A DNA stretch of 64,000 bases from Gadus chalcogrammus (Eukaryota > Chordata > Actinopteri > Gadiformes > Gadidae), in the NCBI RefSeq assembly GCF_026213295.1, contig NC_079432.1, forward strand, positions 15,310,761 to 15,374,760. The letters are read 5' to 3'. This document shows positions 35,957 to 64,000 of this stretch, one piece after another. Every line of letters starts with the position of its first letter. Position 1 is the stretch's first letter. Under the pieces are notes generated by a model that worked only from the letters and a program-made list of their open reading frames with translations, was not told where the DNA came from and did no database searches. The position numbers and the translations under genes were made by a program.

Positions 35957-37552
35957 CGCTACTTCTCTGAAACATCCAAATTATTCCTGGAGGCCTCCTA
36001 GAGCCGGACGCTACAAGCTACCGACGTGAGGGGCTTTTACAGGTAATATGTTTGACAGCTAGTGTGCAACAACATGTTCTGGTGAACCCCACAGGGAACG
36101 AACACTAGCGGCTCTCTGTTGACCAGGATAGTCTCCACTTGTAGGCTCTCAGTGTGTTGTCATGAGGAGACTCGGGGAGAGGAGAGAGAACCTTTTCGAA
36201 GAAGCAGTGAAATACTCCCCGCTATTGAGAATAGCCTACCTGGTGCGTTGCCTTGTAATCAACAATTCCTCACTTTTTTAAATAAAATACGCTTTGATTT
36301 GCAGATGGTTAGTGTATTTTTTTGTTCTCCCACCTCATCATGTCAGATCCATCTGCGGTATATAGTCTGCTGGGCAAGAGGCCTGAAGTGCACACCGTAT
36401 AGCTAAAAAACGTTGTAAACCCAAATTTGTATGCATTTCTGGGCGTGGAGTCATCAACACGACTTAACACGAAAACATATGCCCGTTGGGAATGTCTTTT
36501 TTTATTAGGTGAACTGTAAATCTTTCTATGTTATACCGTAAACTGTTCATTATCATTATTCAGATGGCGATTAAATATGGGTGTATTGTTCACTTCAACT
36601 AAGCGGATATGAGAGAAGATACAAAATAATTCCAAATAACACCTAGGCCTACATACAGTGGCGGCTTGTGATTATTTGTGGGTGGGACGTAGTCATGGAC
36701 GGAGGGTCTGGAGGAACTCCCCCAGAACATTTTGAATGTGGTAGATGTGATGTGACCTAAAATCATTTAGATTGAGAGCCTATGTATAGGTTAACTAACA
36801 TACGTTAATTTCATATTTTCCATGCACAAATGCATTTTGAACATTTCTGCCCTCGTCAAACAACAAACCCACATGTGTGCAAAGATCGTTCAATCACTGG
36901 ACAAAAAGGTCTGGGGCGGGGTAAAGGGTAAAATATAAAAAGTAAGTAGGCTAAACAATCATGGATATCTGATATACATTGATCTGCGGACCGGTCGAAC
37001 TCCTCTCATCCTGATTCTGAATGTTAGATGCATCTGCATTTTTATGTGTGTTTTCCAGCATACTTTTTACATGCTTTTGTCAGACAGTCGGGTGAAAATG
37101 GGTCGTGGCTCGACATGGAGCAAAGAGGAGACGGAATGTCTATTGGATATCGGACGCAAATATCCAATAGACGTTACGACAATTGTGCTGCTAAACTTAG
37201 TTACCGCTATCAAACAATAATAACAATAATGTGAGCGGGTGCCTGTTAAGCACTGCGGTCACGCCAGCCGCACTTTGGAAAAGCCCCGTCAAGCCAGCCG
37301 CCGCTTAATATCTGTTGCGCATCTATTACTGCACTTACGGCACGGTGCCCGACTAGGCCAAAATGGATGGGAAAGCAGTTTTTTATACCCGGTGCAACGG
37401 TTAAACATGGGGGTTATTACAGGTTTGCTGATATTTTCAATGGATTATTGTTATACACTTTGAGAGTGGGAGGGACTTTGAATTTAATTTATTATAAAAC
37501 CATACAGTAAAATGTTTTGATATGTTATACAGTGATAGTCAGGATCACTGTG
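35957..37552. other. Region downstream of receptor cluster
   Basis: 35957-36300 is duplicated 3' flank. 36300-37080 is unassigned. At 37097-37215 a short frame (MGRGSTWSKEETECLLDIGR) looks like the start of a Myb/SANT-like trihelix domain from a transposon-derived gene and soon ends. 37421-37446 matches the arms of the palindrome at 37554-37679. Confidence 0.45.
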
Positions 37553-37553
37553 A

Positions 37554-37590
37554 ACAAGAATCCATTGAAAATATCAGCAAACCTCTTAAG

Positions 37591-37642
<52 letters not shown>

Positions 37643-37679
37643 CTTAAGAGGTTTGCTGATATTTTCAATGGATTCTTGT
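37554..37679. repeat. Perfect 126-bp palindrome with (AT)n core
   Basis: Each base at position p pairs with that at 75233-p. The outer arms of about 39 bp (ACAAGAATCCATTGAAAATA on the left) flank an (AT)n centre of about 48 bp. It can extrude as a cruciform. Confidence 0.97.
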
Positions 37680-37878
37680 ATACATATTGGATTGGATATG
37701 TACACCATACATTTTAGTGAGAAGGTCCAATCAGAGCAAGAGATGATCTCCGACATTTTCAAATCAAACTGACCTGCGTCCTGTCTGAAGCGTTTCTCGT
37801 GATATTATAAACTCCGGCTTGTAACCAGGCGACAGCGTCCCCTTGTGGTTAAATCACACAGACTCTTGAAATACATTT

Positions 37879-39077
37879 AGTTTTTCTCAGTCGCTTTGGT
37901 ACATTTCTCAGATCAGAATTGAAATTTGCAAAACAGTAAGTGCATTTCTCAAAACAATTCGTACAAATAGCAAAACACCATGGATTTCTTGCAAAAGCCA
38001 GTCTCCTGCTCAAAATCCATACCAATACACTAAATATCTGTGATGAACATGTCAGTGCCATCAAAATGACAAGTCCTTGTGTCATTGTGTACGGATAAGA
38101 CAGTCAAATTGCTTAGTCATGTTGTCAATATAACAGTGTATTGTGGAGGGATGTTCTGATGTAAACTATGGCTAAAGTTTTGAAGACAATTATTGTAAAT
38201 TGTAAGTTACACCTTAGTGTAGGTGGGAGATTGATTGCAGGAGACTGGACAAGATTCACATTTACGATTTGACTGTTTGTTCTGTAATTTGTTGACGGAC
38301 CATGTCATTGCTAGAAATGTGAATATAGGACAATCTCCTTAGGGTAAACTGTACATGCATTGGTGTAGGAATAACAGTGCAGTCTTCCTACACCTCCTGA
38401 CGTTCCTGTCTGTTGGGCCAAAAATTCTCATTCTCACGCAGCCTCTCTTCCTCTTCCTTCTTCTCTCTGGCTGTTGACCCCGTCCAATTCCTTGTCCTTC
38501 CATTGTCAGACAATGTAACATTATGTTGTGCTCCAGCTATATATATATATATATATACTTGCCAGTTTATGGTTCATGAGATGCACCTTTGAGCTATTTC
38601 AGTAAACTGGTAGATCGTTGGTTGATACAACACTTCCCGCATTTCACCTCTTTAGAGAAAGTCAAGATTCACCTGGTAGCAATTGACAAATTCAGGACAG
38701 ATTTAGAAAAATAGTCCAATGGAAATGTATAGAAATATGCTGGACATATGACAACTTGTTCAACCATTTTGCATGTAAAGACTTATGCAATGAAGTAATA
38801 CCTAACGGTTGTGGAGCTGAGACTAGGCTATACAATAGACACCCCTTGCAAAACATTTTGATCAACATGACATAAGCCATTGATAATGTAGGAAAGAGCA
38901 GAGAATCATACATAATCATTTGCATGAATGTACCAAAGCATTTGCAACTTGTTCAAAGAAATGAGAAACTGCTTTTTTTGATGTGCACAAGTGACACAAT
39001 TATGTGAAGATTGAACAGGTAGTTTTGAGAATTTCAATTCTGATCTGAGAAATGTACCAAAGCGACTGAGAAAAACT
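37879..39077. mobile_element. Non-autonomous DNA transposon with about 47-bp terminal inverted repeats
   Basis: The left end AGTTTTTCTCAGTCGCTTTG continues with GTACATTTCTCAGATCAGAA and is repeated inverted at 39030-39077. The inner 1.1 kb has no long frame. Superfamily not assigned. Confidence 0.8.
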
Positions 39078-40039
39078 GTAAAGTTCAAATTCAGGTGGGC
39101 TATATAGAAAGGCCTTAATAAACGGAACACAATCTTTACTTTAGTTTATTGGTTTTAATTCTTACTTCTATAACTGTTAAAGACGTTCATTTGAGGTCCA
39201 ACAAAGTAATAATAATGCAACGTATTCATTTCAGAGGACGTAACCAAACTAAACAAGGGACATTAGGCCCCGCCCACTCACAACGGTCAAACTCGTTTAA
39301 TAAAGTTAAACTTGAACATAAAACCCAGCTTTGCTTTATTTATGTAGTCATGGACAGAAGCACAGATATTTTATTTTCCGGTCATACTTGATGTGTTGCT
39401 TATTCAATAATTACAAAGATTTAAACGGTGATTCTGTAGTGTTTCAGACGCGTCTATTCAGGCTGGGGGAGGGGCTACAACAGTGTGCAAATACAAGAGT
39501 AGAATACAGTGGGAGGAGCGCCCCCTTCTGGTACAGAACGATAACGACTTGAACCACCTCATCCACACAATTTTTTTTCAAAGTTAAAGCGCAGACTCTT
39601 ATTGTGGAATACAGAGTTTATAAAAGCAGCTCTAGTTAGGAAAAGCTAGCAGCGGGGTTAGCGCCTAGCGGCTCCTGGTGTATGGGGTTTTCATGGCTGA
39701 CTGCGCCGCAGGGGAACACGGCTGTAGTGTTGATCAGAAAGCTTCACCTGGCAGAGGTTAGGTACACCACCGTTCCTATTGAAACGGAGCCTTAAAAACT
39801 CAAAAACAGCTAAATTAAAAAAATAGTAAACCCCACCCCCTTTCTGCAGGAGACTCCTCTCTGTAGATCTGGAAGAGGCATGGTCAGTGATGAGGAAAGG
39901 GGTGTGGTCACCAAAGAAGAGGGGCGTGGGCAGTGATGCAGGAAGGGGCAAATACGGGGCATGGCAGGTGAAGGAGTACGGGCAGTGGTCGGGGATGAGG
40001 GGCGTGGTTTTGGCCGTAAGTTTAGGGAGGGGGATGCAG
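39078..40039 (-). other. cdc42bpb: CDC42BPB 3' UTR and flank
   Basis: Below the CDC42BPB stop codon. A minus-strand AATAAA lies at about 39336-39341 and another near 39145, so the 3' UTR is probably about 700 bp. Contains GC- and purine-rich stretches but no second gene that I can support. Confidence 0.45.

Positions 40040-64000
<23,961 letters not shown>

Larger units (their letters stand above)
29150..36300 (+). repeat. Tandem segmental duplication carrying the GPR132-like cluster
   Basis: Three head-to-tail units of roughly 2.2-2.5 kb share flanking DNA as well as the receptor frame. Shared marks include the segment with GCGTTTCTCAATA (29170s and 31650s), the ACATAAGA...TTTTTGAGGGATCA block (30270-30360 and 31790-31885), the CTTGCTCAACTTCC...GAAGCACTTTCA block (30500, 32000, 34255), TTGATTTCCCCAGGAAGTGATGACACATCTTTGA-like leader sequence in units 2 and 3 (32290, 34555), and the 3' block with GAACGAACACTAGCGGCTCTCTGTTGACCAGGATA-like sequence (33800, 36095). 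Unit 1 also contains the foldback element at 29618-30115. Confidence 0.85.

Overview
This is nuclear DNA of a bony fish, almost certainly a teleost. Five vertebrate genes can be read exon by exon with consensus splice sites. The introns are crowded with long (CA)n/(TG)n microsatellites, minisatellites, tRNA-derived SINE-like repeats and fish-type DNA transposons. The human orthologues of all the genes lie on chromosome 14q, so this is a conserved vertebrate syntenic block. The order of fish is not established; the extreme tandem-repeat density recalls codfishes, but that is only an impression.

Layout. (1) 725-11603, + strand: BRF1, the TFIIIB subunit of RNA polymerase III, lacking only its N-terminal zinc-ribbon exons, which lie before the window. 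(2) 3528-5707, - strand: BTBD6, complete (476 aa) and nested antisense in a BRF1 intron, as in human. (3) 13519-18558, - strand: AHSA1, complete (344 aa), an Hsp90 ATPase activator. (4) 19622-28629, + strand: VIPAS39, complete (493 aa), head-to-head with AHSA1 across about 1 kb. (5) 29150-36300, + strand: a tandemly duplicated block with one dead and two intact single-exon GPR132/G2A-like GPCR genes. (6) 40040-64000, - strand: CDC42BPB (MRCK-beta), 31 coding exons from the end of the kinase domain to the stop codon. The whole coiled-coil region and the C1, PH, citron-homology and CRIB domains are inside; the rest of the kinase domain lies beyond the window.

The genes do not form a functional operon or pathway. 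The linkage reflects ancestral synteny, one nested gene pair and one divergent pair. Intergenic DNA (11604-13518, 28630-30600, 35957-40039) is mostly transposon remnants, duplicated flanks and unassigned sequence.

Most notable observations: exon-intron junctions in three genes have been copied into tandem arrays that still carry AG or GT splice dinucleotides, with different coding consequences at each; UG repeats sit directly at many 3' splice sites; the GPR132-like cluster has a ninefold-residue triplication in extracellular loop 2 of one copy; CDC42BPB has an exon encoding a second CRIB-like motif; and there is a perfect 126-bp palindrome with an (AT)n core. I saw no CRISPR array, prokaryotic defence system or intact rRNA/tRNA gene. 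All exon boundaries were derived by eye from splice dinucleotides, reading-frame phase and recalled vertebrate protein sequences.
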